NCBI GenBank assembly: GCA_029240955.1
Contig: JARDZH010000003.1
Span: 1 to 16,048, forward strand
Direction of reading: 5' to 3'
Source of the DNA: Pseudomonas sp.
Lineage (GTDB): Bacteria > Pseudomonadota > Gammaproteobacteria > Pseudomonadales > Pseudomonadaceae
Length of the DNA stretch: 16,048 nucleotides
The notes under the pieces were generated by a model. The model did not search any database and was not told the origin of the DNA. It worked only from the letters and a program-made list of their open reading frames with translations. The position numbers and the translations under genes were made by a program. How positions within the stretch are numbered: position 1 is the first letter of the stretch; each line of letters begins with the position of its first letter. Shown one piece after another: positions 7,954 to 15,002 of the stretch.

Positions 7954-9330
7954 TTAGAGAATGTTGAACGGAATGGTTGTTACTACGCGCAGTTCGTTCA
8001 AGTTACCGTCGGCCTGGAACTCGCTGGCACGGTGAGTGGTATAAGTGGCGCGAATCGCAGTGGCCTTGAGAGGGCCCGATTGTACGGCGTACGAGGTGCC
8101 GATGCCGTATTCATAATGGGATTCGCCATCCATGCTCCGCACGTCATAGGCGTTGCCCTTGTAATGGGTACCGTCGATACCCCAGCCACGCGCCTGATAG
8201 ATGTTGAACTTCAGGCCCGGCACGCCGTAGTCGGCCATGTTCAAGACGTAACCGATCTGCAGGGATTTCTCGTTCGGTCCGTTGAAGTCCGAGAGCAGGG
8301 AGTTTGCCAGGAAGATGGCGTTGGTTTCGTGGGCGTAGTCGAAGTACTCGTCCCCCGCGACTTCCTGATAGGCGATGCTCAGGCTGTGCGCCTTGTGCGT
8401 ACCGGTGAACGACAGACTGTAGGTGTCGTTGTCGATAGGGCCCAGTTTGCTCTGGCCTGCGTCTTTGGTTTTGTAGTAGTTCAGGTTGGTGCTCAGGCTC
8501 ACGGCATCGCTGTTGCCGATCTCATGAGTGAAGCCAAAGTAGTACTGCTTCCAGAAGTCTTCCAGATTGGAGGCGTACACGCTGGTGGTGAGATTGTCGA
8601 ACGGCTTGTAGTCGCCGCCGACCATGTCCAGGCGGTCAGCCGTAGCGTTGGAACTGGCATATTCGGAGCGGAACCGCGTGAGGCTCTGTTCAGTACGAGG
8701 CGACACGCGATCAAAGCTGCCAGCCTGCAGCGACAGGTTGTTGAACTCATCGCTCTGCAGGGCAAAACCCTGGAAGCTCGAAGGCAGCGCGCGGTTGCCG
8801 ATGTAGGCAATTACCGGGGTGTTCACCGATTGGCGACCCATGGTCAGCGTCGTGTTGGACACGCGAGCCTTGACGTTGGCCAGACCCATCTTGCTCCACT
8901 GGCCGACAGCGTCACCGTCGTTTTCGGTCAGGGTGCGGTTGGCACCGCCAGCGAGGTCTTTGCGATCACGATCAAGCGCAATGGCGTTGTACACCGCAAG
9001 CTCGGTCGCGAAGCCGACGGTGCCTTGAGTAAAGCCGGAGCTGTAGTTGACGATGGTGCCTTGAACCCAGTTGATCCGGCGTGGAGTAGGGGTGGCTACA
9101 CCATTTTTCTGGTAGCTGAATCGGTCATCGCGACGACGCAGTTCATTGGAGTACCAGTTGCGCGTGGTGCCGGTCACGTGCTGGTCTTCGAAGAATCCGT
9201 TGGCATCAGCTTGTGCGCTGGTGGTGCTCAACTGGGTAGGTACAAAACTGTGGCTGCTCTCATCCGCAATCGCCAAAGTGCCGAATGATGAAAGCGACAA
9301 CGCCAATAACGCAGTACCGGTGGTTTTCAC
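7954..9330 (-). CDS. opdP: OprD-family outer-membrane porin, OpdP-like (peptide uptake)
   Basis: This 458-residue outer-membrane protein is the usual length for OprD/Occ channels. The signal peptide ends near Ala22 (LAIA then DESS). The mature N-terminus has the OprD pattern GFFEDQHVTGTTRNWYSNE, followed by alternating beta-strand sequence. The constriction-loop region TMGRQSVNTPVIAYIGNRAL with PSSFQGF fits the family pattern G-R/Q-x4-P-V...R-x-x-P-x-x-F-x-G. It ends with an apolar final strand (TTIPFNIL). The start is GTG at 9330, with AGGAG about 9 bases upstream. P. aeruginosa OpdP (OccD3) carries glycine-glutamate and other dipeptides and sits at the same place between two dppA genes, so peptide specificity is inferred from synteny. 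The nearby upstream sequence AAGAAGTAA (minus strand, just before the ribosome site) resembles an Hfq/Crc A-rich motif. Confidence 0.85.
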   Translation of the reverse strand: MKTTGTALLALSLSSFGTLAIADESSHSFVPTQLSTTSAQADANGFFEDQHVTGTTRNWYSNELRRRDDRFSYQKNGVATPTPRRINWVQGTIVNYSSGFTQGTVGFATELAVYNAIALDRDRKDLAGGANRTLTENDGDAVGQWSKMGLANVKARVSNTTLTMGRQSVNTPVIAYIGNRALPSSFQGFALQSDEFNNLSLQAGSFDRVSPRTEQSLTRFRSEYASSNATADRLDMVGGDYKPFDNLTTSVYASNLEDFWKQYYFGFTHEIGNSDAVSLSTNLNYYKTKDAGQSKLGPIDNDTYSLSFTGTHKAHSLSIAYQEVAGDEYFDYAHETNAIFLANSLLSDFNGPNEKSLQIGYVLNMADYGVPGLKFNIYQARGWGIDGTHYKGNAYDVRSMDGESHYEYGIGTSYAVQSGPLKATAIRATYTTHRASEFQADGNLNELRVVTTIPFNIL

Positions 9331-9363
9331 GATTTACAGCTCCTGTTTACTTCTTATATGAAT

Positions 9364-9466
9364 GCCAGTTTTGGTCTGGCTTGGTGTTGCCGGGTAAGCG
9401 ATCCCGGCTTGTATCAAGTGTTGCGTGCAGGCAACAGCGTCCGCCGCTAGACAAGGGCGGCGGACG
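9364..9466 (-). promoter_or_regulatory. Three successive stem-loops between dppA paralogue 3 and the porin
   Basis: The 155-base gap holds three perfect inverted repeats. CGTCCGCCGC / GCGGCGGACG (9438-9447 and 9457-9466) has a 10-bp stem that starts 19 bases after the dppA stop. GCCGGG / CCCGGC lies at 9389-9394 and 9403-9408. GCCAG / CTGGC lies at 9364-9368 and 9376-9380. None is followed by a T-run on the minus strand. The first fits the 3'-protecting hairpins seen after the other binding-protein genes; the other two could structure the porin leader. Confidence 0.55.
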
Positions 9467-9485
9467 TTGAAGCGAAGTTTATGGA

Positions 9486-11081
9486 TCAGTCGGCGATGCT
9501 GACGCCGGAGAAGTTGTTACGACCGAACGGGCTGACGTAGAAGTCCTGAACTTCGGTACGCAAAGGCTGATTGACGGTCGAGTGCGCGATCGGGGTAATC
9601 GGCACTTGTTCCTTGATGTAATGCTGAGCCTGTTTGTAGAGCTCTGTGCGCTGGCCTTTGTCCGTTGTAGCAATGGCTGCTTTGATCAGTTGGTCGTATT
9701 TCTCGTCGCACCACATGGAGTAGTTGTTGCCGCCGATCGCCGCGCAGCTGTACAGCGTGCCGAGCCAGTTGTCCGGGTCACCGTTGTCGCCGGTCCAGCC
9801 GATCAGCGAGATATCGTGCTCGCCGTTCTTGGTGCGCTTGAGGTATTCACCCCACTCGTAGCTGACGATCTTGACCTTGATGCCAACCTTGGCCCAATCG
9901 GCCTGAAGCATTTCGGCCATCAGCTTGGCGTTCGGGTTGTAAGGACGTTGAACCGGCATGGCCCACAAGGTCAGTTCCGTGCCTTCCTTCACGCCGGCAG
10001 CCCGCAGCAGCTCTTTGGCCTTTTCCGGGTTGTAAGGCGCGTCCTTGACCGTCTCGTCGTATGACCATTGGGTTGGCGGCATAGCGTTTACAGCCAGCTG
10101 GCCAGCACCTTGGTACACGGCGTTGATGATGGCGGGCTTGTTGACGGCCATGTCCAGCGCCTGACGAACCTGCAGGTTGCCCAGGGGTTCATGACGGACG
10201 TTGTAAGAGATGTAGCCAAGGTTGAAGCCGGGACGCTCCATGACCTTGAGTTTCTTGTCCGCCTTCAGCGCTTCAAGATCGGCCGGGCGCGGGTTGAGCG
10301 TGACCTGGCACTCGTTCTTGCGCAGCTTTTGCATCCGTACCGATGCATCGGTGTTGATCGCGAAGATCAACTGGTCGATCTTGACCCGGCTCGGGTCCCA
10401 GTACTCTTTGTTGCCCCGATAACGAATCTGCGAGTCTTTCTGGTAACGCTGGAACACGAACGGCCCGGTGCCGATCGGCTGCTGGTTGATATCCCGCACG
10501 TCGCCCTTGGTCATGAGCTGTTCGGCGTATTCAGCCGACAAAATGCCCGCGAAGTTCATGGCGATGTTCTGCACGAACGCCGCGTCCACGGTGTTCAAGT
10601 TGAAGACCACGGTATGAGGGTCGGTCTTTTCGACGGACTTGATCTTCTTGTTCATGCCCATACCGGTGAAGTACGGGAACTCGGTGGGATAAGCGACCCG
10701 AAACGGGTGCTCGGGATTGAGCATGCGATTGAACGTGAACAACACGTCGTCGGCATTGAAGTCGCGGGTCGGCTTGAAGTTCTTGTTGCTGTGGAATTTC
10801 ACGCCTTCGCGCAGATGGAACGTGTAAGTCAGGCCATCGGCAGACACGTCCCACGAAGTTGCAAGGCCCGGGACGACAGAGGTGTCGCCCTGTTTGAATT
10901 CGGTCAGGCGGTTGTAGATCGGCTCGGAAGCATCGTTGTCGGTCGCCGAAGTGTACTGAGCGCTGTCGAAACCGGCCGGGCTCGCTTCGGAGCAGAACAC
11001 CAGATTGTTCGCTTGAGCCAGAGGGGTCAGGGCAAACGCGCCCAGGCCAAGCAAGGAGGTCATCGCAAGTGATTTACGCAT
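9486..11081 (-). CDS. dppA: Dipeptide periplasmic binding protein, DppA paralogue 3
   Basis: This is a 531-residue cluster C binding protein. The signal peptide ends near Ala24 (LAQA then NNLVF). Marks are FCSEASPAGFD (29-39), the GTGPFVFQRYQKDSQIRY block, KNECQVT, WAMPVQRPYNPNAKLMAEM, GWTGDNGDPDNW and the cysteine pair CAAIGGNNYSMWC. All four cysteines expected to form the two DppA disulphides are present. The amino-group-binding Asp is in GDNGDPD. The ATG at 11081 has AGGAT/AGGAA upstream. It is closely related to paralogues 1 and 2 and clearly more distant from paralogue 4. By position, just before the porin, it corresponds to P. aeruginosa dppA3. The 283-base gap upstream makes a separate promoter likely. 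Confidence 0.92.
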   Translation of the reverse strand: MRKSLAMTSLLGLGAFALTPLAQANNLVFCSEASPAGFDSAQYTSATDNDASEPIYNRLTEFKQGDTSVVPGLATSWDVSADGLTYTFHLREGVKFHSNKNFKPTRDFNADDVLFTFNRMLNPEHPFRVAYPTEFPYFTGMGMNKKIKSVEKTDPHTVVFNLNTVDAAFVQNIAMNFAGILSAEYAEQLMTKGDVRDINQQPIGTGPFVFQRYQKDSQIRYRGNKEYWDPSRVKIDQLIFAINTDASVRMQKLRKNECQVTLNPRPADLEALKADKKLKVMERPGFNLGYISYNVRHEPLGNLQVRQALDMAVNKPAIINAVYQGAGQLAVNAMPPTQWSYDETVKDAPYNPEKAKELLRAAGVKEGTELTLWAMPVQRPYNPNAKLMAEMLQADWAKVGIKVKIVSYEWGEYLKRTKNGEHDISLIGWTGDNGDPDNWLGTLYSCAAIGGNNYSMWCDEKYDQLIKAAIATTDKGQRTELYKQAQHYIKEQVPITPIAHSTVNQPLRTEVQDFYVSPFGRNNFSGVSIAD

Positions 11082-11324
11082 GGTGATTCCTATCCTTCAA
11101 AGGACGAGCCCGCGGCCCGTGTCTTCCATAAACATATGCCATAAGCCCGAAGGCATTATCCGAACGGCACGCGCAACATAGCCTCGACGGTATGTCTGCA
11201 AAGGCATGCGGTAAATAGGCTCGCAGGCCGCAAAGCGTGTAGGAAAGCGCCCTGGCGATAGTAGGGAAGTGCTTAAGCAGCAACTTCCCACACTAACCAG
11301 ACAACTTATCGCTGTTCGGATCGG
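11082..11324 (-). promoter_or_regulatory. Leader/promoter region of dppA paralogue 3, with inverted repeat
   Basis: No convincing gene lies here; short minus-strand frames of 64-69 codons lack ribosome sites and family resemblance. An inverted repeat GGGAAGT / ACTTCCC (11264-11270 and 11283-11289) encloses the palindrome GCTTAAGC and could be an operator or an attenuator stem. A GATAAT hexamer on the minus strand (about 11162-11157) could be a -10 element, but no good -35 stands 16-18 bases before it. P. aeruginosa has the regulator gene psdR and the dipeptidase gene mdpA in this interval; neither is present. Confidence 0.35.
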
Positions 11325-11360
11325 CGTTTGACTGCGCTGTGGAAACAGCGCAGTAAAACG
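11325..11360 (-). promoter_or_regulatory. Strong stem-loop after dppA paralogue 2
   Basis: ACTGCGCTGT (11331-11340) and ACAGCGCAGT (11345-11354) form a perfect 10-bp stem with a GGAA-side loop. CGTTT / AAACG (11325-11329 and 11356-11360) extends it past one mismatch to about 15 paired bases. It starts 4 bases after the stop codon. No T-run follows on the coding strand, so it is either a leaky terminator or a 3'-end stabiliser. Confidence 0.6.
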
Positions 11361-11364
11361 ACTT

Positions 11365-12987
11365 TTACTTAACGCTTACACCGTAGAAGGAGTTCAGACC
11401 GAACGGACTGATCTTGAAGTCCTGCACGTTGCTGCGCATTGGCTGGAAAACAGTCGAGTGCGCGATAGGTGTCATCGGCACGGCGGCCTTGAGGAGGTGT
11501 TGCGCCTGTTTGTACAGTTCGGTGCGCTTGGCCTGATCCGGAGTTTCCTTGGCCTGGTGGATCAAGGTGTCGAAAGGCTTGTCGCACCACTTGGCGAAGT
11601 TGTTGCCATTCAGTGCGTCGCAACCGAACAGCGTACCCAGCCAGTTGTCCGGGTCACCGTTATCACCGCTCCAACCAATCAGCATGGCGCCGTTTTCACC
11701 ATTCTTGGCGCGCTTGATGTACTCGCCCCATTCGTAGCTGACGATCTTGGCGTTGATGCCGATCTTCTTCCAGTCGGACTGGAGCATCTCGGCCATCAGC
11801 TTGGCATTGGGGTTGTAAGGACGCTGAACCGGCATCGCCCACAGGGTGATTTCGGTGCCTTCCTTGATGCCGGCTTCCTTGAGCAGCGCGCGGGCTTTCT
11901 CAGGATCGTATTTGGCATCCTTGATGGTGTCGTCGTACGACCACTGGGTCGGTGGCATGGCGTTGACGGCCAGCTGACCAGCACCCTGGTAAACCGAGTC
12001 GATGATCTGCTGCTTGTTGACGGCCATGTCCAGTGCCTGACGCACTTTCAACTGCGCCAGCGGGTTGGGCTGGTCGCTGTCTTTGATCTTGTCCATCACG
12101 TTGTAAGCGATGTAGCCCAGGTTGAAGCCAGCCTGGTCGGGCATCTTCAGGTTCTTGTCGGCCTTGAGCGGCTCAAGATCGGCAGGACGAGGATAAGCGG
12201 TGATCTGGCATTCGTTCTTCTTGAGCTTCTGCATACGCACCGATGGGTCGGTGGTGATGGCGAAGATCAGGTTGTCGACTTTGACGTCCTCAGGCTTCCA
12301 GTAGTCCTTGTTGCCGGTGAAGCGAATGTTGGAGTCTTTCTGGTAGCTCTTGAATACGAACGGACCTGTGCCGATCGGCTTCTGGTTGATGTCGGTGGCC
12401 TTGCCTTCCTTGAGCAGCTTGTCGGCGTACTCGGCGGACTGGATCGAGGCAAAGCTCATTGCCAGGTTCTGAATGAACGCAGCGTCGACTGTCTTGAGCA
12501 CGAATTTGACGGTGTGATCGTCAACCTTCTCGACCTTGGTAATGTTGGTGTCCATTGCCATGTCGGTGAAGTACGGGAATTCGGTCGGCGCTGCCTTACG
12601 GAACGCCGAATCTTTGTCGATCATGCGGTTGAAGGTGAACAGCACGTCATCGGCGTTGAATTCGCGGGTCGGCTTGAAATACGGCGTGGTGTGAAACTTG
12701 ACGCCTTCACGCAGATGGAAGGTGTAGGTCAGAACGTCTTCCGAGACGTCCCAGCTGGTCGCCAGACCAGGTTGAACCGCGGTGCCGCCACGCTCGAACT
12801 GGACCAGGCGGTTGAAGACTGTTTCCGCCGAAGCGTCGAAGTCAGTGCCTGTCGTGTACTGCGCCGGGTCAAAACCCGCCGGGCTGCCTTCGGAGCAGAA
12901 CACCAGGTTCGAGGCTGCATGGGCGAAGGGGGCACTGGCAAGCAAGCCGGCGCCGACTAGAAACGGAATGACCGCGTGTTTGAGCAT
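11365..12987 (-). CDS. dppA: Dipeptide periplasmic binding protein, DppA paralogue 2
   Basis: This is a 540-residue cluster C binding protein. The signal peptide has an ordinary signal-peptidase I site near Ala24 (FAHA then ASNLVF). Family marks are FCSEGSPAGFDPAQYT (30-45), IGTGPFVFKSYQKDSNIRF, KNECQIT, GWSGDNGDPDNW and the cysteine pair CDALNGNNFAKWC. Compared with paralogues 1 and 3 it carries an extra loop of about eight residues (around MDKIKDSDQPN, encoded near 12061-12100). It also has GENG where the others have GEHD just before the ligand-binding GDNGDPD. I chose the ATG at 12987 because GAGG lies 5 bases upstream and the encoded MLKHAV is a natural signal start; upstream in-frame ATGs (13008, 13035) lack ribosome sites. 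Confidence 0.92.
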   Translation of the reverse strand: MLKHAVIPFLVGAGLLASAPFAHAASNLVFCSEGSPAGFDPAQYTTGTDFDASAETVFNRLVQFERGGTAVQPGLATSWDVSEDVLTYTFHLREGVKFHTTPYFKPTREFNADDVLFTFNRMIDKDSAFRKAAPTEFPYFTDMAMDTNITKVEKVDDHTVKFVLKTVDAAFIQNLAMSFASIQSAEYADKLLKEGKATDINQKPIGTGPFVFKSYQKDSNIRFTGNKDYWKPEDVKVDNLIFAITTDPSVRMQKLKKNECQITAYPRPADLEPLKADKNLKMPDQAGFNLGYIAYNVMDKIKDSDQPNPLAQLKVRQALDMAVNKQQIIDSVYQGAGQLAVNAMPPTQWSYDDTIKDAKYDPEKARALLKEAGIKEGTEITLWAMPVQRPYNPNAKLMAEMLQSDWKKIGINAKIVSYEWGEYIKRAKNGENGAMLIGWSGDNGDPDNWLGTLFGCDALNGNNFAKWCDKPFDTLIHQAKETPDQAKRTELYKQAQHLLKAAVPMTPIAHSTVFQPMRSNVQDFKISPFGLNSFYGVSVK

Positions 12988-13205
12988 GGTGGCCTCAGTT
13001 GTTGTCATTTTTCTGGTTAGAGGGACCGACCTCATGAGTCGTCCCGTCGATACTTATGCAGGGTGCATACCCAAAGCAAGATGTTGGCGCCAAACAAGCT
13101 ACAAAGAGTGGCACGCTCGTACAGGAATGTCGCGAAAGTGTAAGTTTTGACGCATTTGAACGTTTGCGCGTCGCATTAGGAAAGATTTTGCGCACCATGC
13201 AAGCG
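12988..13205 (-). promoter_or_regulatory. Leader/promoter region of dppA paralogue 2
   Basis: No gene is evident. A perfect palindrome TTGGCGCCAA (13084-13093) stands about 100 bases before the start and could be an operator. On the minus strand a CATAAG hexamer follows soon after it and could serve as a -10, but the -35 is weak. ACAACAACTG (minus strand, 13005-12996) lies directly before the GAGG ribosome site and resembles the CA-rich motif bound by Hfq with Crc in Pseudomonas. All regulatory roles here are inferred. Confidence 0.35.
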
Positions 13206-13234
13206 CAATCGGGTGTGGGAAATGCACCCGATTG
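13206..13234 (-). promoter_or_regulatory. Stem-loop after dppA paralogue 1
   Basis: CAATCGGGTG (13206-13215) and CACCCGATTG (13225-13234) form a perfect 10-bp stem with a 9-base loop, 16 bases after the stop codon. The coding strand continues with CGCTTGC, with no T-run. This is the same arrangement as after the other binding-protein genes. Confidence 0.55.
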
Positions 13235-13250
13235 GGGCTCGATTGTTACC

Positions 13251-14852
13251 TCATTTGCCTAGACTAACCCCGTAGAAGGGTGTCAGCCCGAACGGGCTGA
13301 TCTTGAAGTCCTGCACTTCCTTCCGCATTGGCTGGAACACTCTGGAGTTGGCGATAGGCGTGATCGGCACCTGCGCCTTGAGCACCGCCTGCGCCTGTTG
13401 GTACAGCTTGATACGCTCATCGCGCTGGCTAGTGACCTTGGCCTGTTGTACCAGCTTGTCGTACGCAGGGTCACACCACTTGGCGTAGTTGCTGCCCTTT
13501 ACTGCGGCGCAGCTGTACAGCACGCCGAGCCAGTTGTCGGGGTCACCGTTGTCTCCGGTCCAGCCGTAGATCATCGCGTCATGCTCGCCGGCCTTGGCGC
13601 GTTTGATGTACTCGCCCCATTCGTAGCTGACGATGTTGGCTTTGATGCCGATCTTGTCCCAGTCGGACTGGATCATCTGCGCCGACATTCGGGCATTGGG
13701 GTTGGAAGCGCGCTGTACCGTCATCGCCCACAGATTGGTCGTCGTGCCCGGCGCGACGCCTGCTTCCTTGAGGAGTTGTCTGGCCTTGGCAGGATCGTGG
13801 GGCGCATCCTTGATGTTCGGATCGAAGCTCCATTGCGCGGGCGGCAACGCATTTTCGGCCAGCACGCCTGCGCTCTGATACACCGCCTTGATAATCGCAG
13901 GCTTGTCGATCGCCATGTCCAGCGCCTGACGAACCTTGAGCTGATCCAGAGGAGGATGCCCCACGTTGTAGGCCAGGAAGCCCAGGTTGAAGCCCGGCTG
14001 GCTGAGGACTTTGAGCTTGGGGTCTTTCTCTATCTGCTCGATGTCCTGCGGGCGAGGATAGCCGCTGACCTGACACTCGCCGGTCTTGAGCTTCTGCAGC
14101 CGAACCGCCGCATCGCTGTTGATCGAGAAGATGAGATTGTCGAGCCTGACATCCTCAGGCTTCCAGTACTGCGTATTACCGGCGTAACGAATTTGCGAAT
14201 CCTTCTGGTACCGCTTGAACACGAACGGACCGGTACCGATGGGCTTCAGATTCAGATCCTGCGCCTTGCCTTCCTTAAGCAGCTGGTCGGCGTACTCGGC
14301 GGACTGGATCGAGGCGAAGCTCATGGCCAGATTCTGTGCGAATGCGGCGTCGATGGTGTTCAGGTTGAAACGCACGGTCTGCGCGTCCAGTTTCTCGACG
14401 TTCTTGATCGTGGTGTTGAGCCCCATGTCAGTGAAGTACGGAGATTCTGAAGGGTACGCCTTGCGAAACGGATGATTGGCATCGAGCAGCCGATTGAAGG
14501 TGAACAGCACATCGTCGGCGTTGAAGTCGCGGGTCGGCGTGAAATAGTCGGTGGTGTGGAATTTCACGCCTTCTCGCAGATGGAAGGTGTAGGTCAGCCC
14601 GTCAGGAGAGACATCCCAGCGAGTCGCCAGCCCCGGCTCGATTTCGGTACCGCCACGCTTGAACTGCGTCAGCCGGTTGAAGACCGTTTCTGCCGAGGCA
14701 TCGAAGTCGGTGCCGCTGGTGTACTGGCTGGGATCGAACCCGGCAGGGCTCGCCTCCGAACAGTACACCAGCGTGGTAGCGGCCTGCGCCAGAGGCGCAC
14801 AGGCTGCCAGAGCAGTCGTCAAAAGCAGCGGCTTGAAGATGGAATGTCCCAT
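13251..14852 (-). CDS. dppA: Dipeptide periplasmic binding protein, DppA paralogue 1
   Basis: This is a 533-residue cluster C binding protein. Marks are YCSEASPAGFDPSQYT (30-45), IGTGPFVFKRYQKDSQIRY, KTGECQVS, GWTGDNGDPDNW and CAAVKGSNYAKWC, so the ligand-binding Asp and both disulphide pairs are in place. The N-terminus is ambiguous: LAQA/ATT near residue 24 is a normal signal-peptidase I site, but LAAC at 15-18 matches a lipobox, where paralogue 2 has LLAS at the same place. I chose the ATG at 14852 because GAGGG lies 5 bases upstream; the frame stays open to 14975, but the extra 41 codons read into non-coding sequence and would bury the signal peptide. It is the first transport gene, and the transposon remnant begins about 100-150 bases upstream. 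Confidence 0.92.
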   Translation of the reverse strand: MGHSIFKPLLLTTALAACAPLAQAATTLVYCSEASPAGFDPSQYTSGTDFDASAETVFNRLTQFKRGGTEIEPGLATRWDVSPDGLTYTFHLREGVKFHTTDYFTPTRDFNADDVLFTFNRLLDANHPFRKAYPSESPYFTDMGLNTTIKNVEKLDAQTVRFNLNTIDAAFAQNLAMSFASIQSAEYADQLLKEGKAQDLNLKPIGTGPFVFKRYQKDSQIRYAGNTQYWKPEDVRLDNLIFSINSDAAVRLQKLKTGECQVSGYPRPQDIEQIEKDPKLKVLSQPGFNLGFLAYNVGHPPLDQLKVRQALDMAIDKPAIIKAVYQSAGVLAENALPPAQWSFDPNIKDAPHDPAKARQLLKEAGVAPGTTTNLWAMTVQRASNPNARMSAQMIQSDWDKIGIKANIVSYEWGEYIKRAKAGEHDAMIYGWTGDNGDPDNWLGVLYSCAAVKGSNYAKWCDPAYDKLVQQAKVTSQRDERIKLYQQAQAVLKAQVPITPIANSRVFQPMRKEVQDFKISPFGLTPFYGVSLGK

Positions 14853-14962
14853 GGAACCCTCTTGAAATACGGGGATTACTACAGCGGAGCCTCGAGACCC
14901 GCTCCCGGAAACCCTTTCCCTCAGGTGGGGGAGGAAAAGAGCGCAGCATAGCGGTACATAGC

Positions 14963-14992
14963 TATATACATGCATGCGCAGCTCAGTGGCAC
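14963..14992 (-). promoter_or_regulatory. Candidate promoter for dppA paralogue 1
   Basis: On the minus strand GTGCCA (14992-14987) and TATATA (14968-14963) are separated by 18 bases and each matches four of six sigma-70 consensus positions. The site lies in a cluster of palindromes: an imperfect one, GTACATAGCTATATAC (14954-14969), and CATGCATG (14969-14976). It would give a leader of about 100 bases. It overlaps or abuts the left part of the transposon remnant, so the promoter may be element-derived. Confidence 0.25.
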
Positions 14993-15002
14993 CCTACACC
15001 GC

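Noticed and set aside
8032..9288. A 418-codon plus-strand frame antisense to the porin
   Set aside because: Composition shadow of the OprD-family gene; no motif, no start context.
11074..11291. Two short minus-strand frames (64-69 codons) in the leader of dppA paralogue 3
   Set aside because: No ribosome site, no recognisable motif, and they overlap likely promoter and stem-loop sequence.
11458..12960. A 500-codon open frame on the plus strand, antisense to dppA paralogue 2
   Set aside because: It mirrors a clearly conserved binding-protein gene, has no ribosome site or recognisable family, and similar long antisense frames occur opposite the other paralogues; this is expected from GC-rich codon use.
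13056..13262. A 68-codon plus-strand frame between dppA paralogues 1 and 2
   Set aside because: It crosses the stem-loop at 13206-13234 and the end of dppA paralogue 1; no start context.
13251..14975. Longer N-terminus (574 residues) for dppA paralogue 1
   Set aside because: The extra 41 codons read through the promoter/leader region, lack a ribosome site at 14975 and would bury the signal peptide.
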